A stretch of DNA of 64,000 bases from Billgrantia ethanolica (lineage in GTDB: Bacteria > Pseudomonadota > Gammaproteobacteria > Pseudomonadales > Halomonadaceae), in contig NZ_JABFTX010000004.1 in the NCBI RefSeq assembly GCF_021404305.1, forward strand, positions 496,001-560,000, written 5' to 3'. Below, in pieces: positions 62,889 through 64,000 of this stretch; position 1 is the first letter of the stretch, and every line of letters begins with the position of its first letter. Made by a program: the position numbers and the translations under genes. The notes beneath the pieces were generated by a model, which worked only from the letters and a program-made list of their open reading frames with translations, did no database searches and had not been told where the DNA came from.

Positions 62889-63989
62889 ATGACGACTCAA
62901 TACAAGATGATCGAGGCGCGTCCTGCGCCGAGGAACACGGTGGGGCCTGTCGCCTGGTTGCGTGCCAACCTGTTCAGCGGGCCGGTGAACTCCTTTTTCA
63001 CCCTGCTTGGCCTCTATCTGCTCTACCTGCTGCTCACCCCGACGATCCAGTGGGCCATCATCAACGCCGACTGGATCGGCACCTCGCGAGATGACTGCTC
63101 CCGCGAAGGGGCCTGCTGGGTCTTCGTCAGCGCTCGCTTCACCCAGTTCATCTACGGGCTCTATCCGCGCAGCGAGATCTGGCGGGTCGACGTGACCTTC
63201 GCCACTTTCGCCGCGCTGATCGCTTGGCTGGCCATACCGCGGCTGCCCTTCAAGCGCTGGGTGGCGCTGGTCACCCTGGTGGGGTTCCCGGTATTCGCCT
63301 ACTTCATGCTTTACGGCGGGTATTTCGGCCTGCCCGTCGTGCCGACCCACCGCTGGGGCGGACTGATGCTGACCCTGGTACTGGCCGTGGTAGGCATGGT
63401 CGGCGCACTGCCGATCGGTATCTTGCTGGCGCTCGGACGCCGCTCGCAGATGCCCATCGTCAAGAGCTTTTGCGTGGTGTTCATCGAGTTCTGGCGCGGC
63501 GTGCCGCTGATCACCGTGCTGTTCATGGCCTCGGTCATGCTGCCGCTGTTCATGCCGACGGGCGTCAGCGTCGACCGCCTGATCCGCGCTTTCATCGGTA
63601 TCACCCTGTTCCAGAGCGCCTACATGGCCGAGGTCATCCGGGGCGGGCTGCAGGCGATACCCCGCGGCCAAGAGGAAGCGGCGGCGGCGCTGGGCATGAA
63701 CTACTGGATGCGCATGGGCCTGATCGTGCTGCCCCAGGCGCTGAAGATGATGATCCCCGGTATCGTCAACACCTTCATCTCGCTGTTCAAGGACACCACC
63801 CTGGTCATGATCATCGGTCTGTTCGACCTGTTGGGCATCGTCCAGGCGGCGCTGTCGGATTCCCGCTGGCTGGGCTTCGCGCTCGAGGGCTACGTCTTCG
63901 CCGCGTTCATGTTCTGGATCTTCTGTTTCAGCATGTCGCGCTACAGCCAGTACCTCGAGCGGAAGCTGCACACCGGCCATAAGAGATAG
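62889..63989 (+). CDS. aapM: General L-amino acid ABC transporter permease
   Basis: A 366-residue partner of AapQ with about eight hydrophobic segments. The ATPase-contact loop is EEAAAALGMNYWMRMGLIVLPQALKMMIPGI. It includes WAIINADWIGTSRDDCSREGACW, typical of AapM/BztC. The ATPase gene (aapP) should follow; only 11 bases remain, with an ATG at 63992 that might be its start but cannot be judged. Confidence 0.95.
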   Translation: MTTQYKMIEARPAPRNTVGPVAWLRANLFSGPVNSFFTLLGLYLLYLLLTPTIQWAIINADWIGTSRDDCSREGACWVFVSARFTQFIYGLYPRSEIWRVDVTFATFAALIAWLAIPRLPFKRWVALVTLVGFPVFAYFMLYGGYFGLPVVPTHRWGGLMLTLVLAVVGMVGALPIGILLALGRRSQMPIVKSFCVVFIEFWRGVPLITVLFMASVMLPLFMPTGVSVDRLIRAFIGITLFQSAYMAEVIRGGLQAIPRGQEEAAAALGMNYWMRMGLIVLPQALKMMIPGIVNTFISLFKDTTLVMIIGLFDLLGIVQAALSDSRWLGFALEGYVFAAFMFWIFCFSMSRYSQYLERKLHTGHKR

Positions 63990-64000
63990 GAATGAGAACA

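Overview
The window is GC-rich, tightly packed DNA from a moderately halophilic gammaproteobacterium, most likely a Halomonas or another member of the Halomonadaceae. This rests on acidic proteins, a BCCT-type betaine carrier, Pseudomonas-like glycine betaine catabolism genes, TRAP carriers, and intergenic repeats of a type I associate with Halomonas. No rRNA gene, insertion sequence, prophage or CRISPR array was seen. The only RNA gene found is tRNA-Sec.

Region 1 (1-16925) is a sugar-acid catabolic island around one TRAP carrier and one FadR-type GntR regulator. The + strand carries an HpcH/HpaI aldolase end, an SDR, a PdxA2-like dehydrogenase, a DUF1537 four-carbon acid sugar kinase, dctPQM-type TRAP genes, an Ldh-family dehydrogenase and the regulator. 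The - strand carries a FAH-family gene, then a separate block: ghrB, kduD, a ketoglutarate-semialdehyde dehydrogenase, and an SDR/FAH/UxaA trio resembling the non-phosphorylating L-fuconate route. The same 11-mer, TGTATGACAGG, lies in three of the promoters.

Region 2 (17131-33369) is glycine betaine demethylation: gbdR, an M19 dipeptidase, a small conserved protein, dgcA-dgcB-etfA-etfB, a BCCT carrier, glutathione-independent formaldehyde dehydrogenase, and divergent gbcA/gbcB. A 17-bp motif (TGTCGC-N6-GGCAAG with variants) recurs in three of its promoters and is proposed here as the GbdR operator.

Region 3 (33388-51507) is formate oxidation. A ModE/PBP-type regulator faces fdsGBA-fdhD-fdsD, a cytosolic NAD-linked, cysteine-type molybdenum formate dehydrogenase. 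After an L,D-transpeptidase gene, a minus-strand array carries fdoG-fdoH-fdoI-fdhE-selA-selB-selC: a periplasm-facing respiratory formate dehydrogenase whose catalytic subunit reads through an in-frame UGA as selenocysteine, together with the Sec-insertion machinery apart from selD. Regions 2 and 3 join functionally: betaine and dimethylglycine demethylation yields formaldehyde, FdhA makes formate, and two formate dehydrogenases oxidise it to CO2.

Region 4 (51697-63989) is more ordinary: an MFS carrier, a ChaN-like/PDZ protein coupled to an M1-like peptidase, a small conserved protein, ahpC-ahpF with a possible OxyR site, and an amino-acid ABC transporter with two tandem binding-protein paralogues and two permeases. 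Its ATPase should lie just beyond the right edge.
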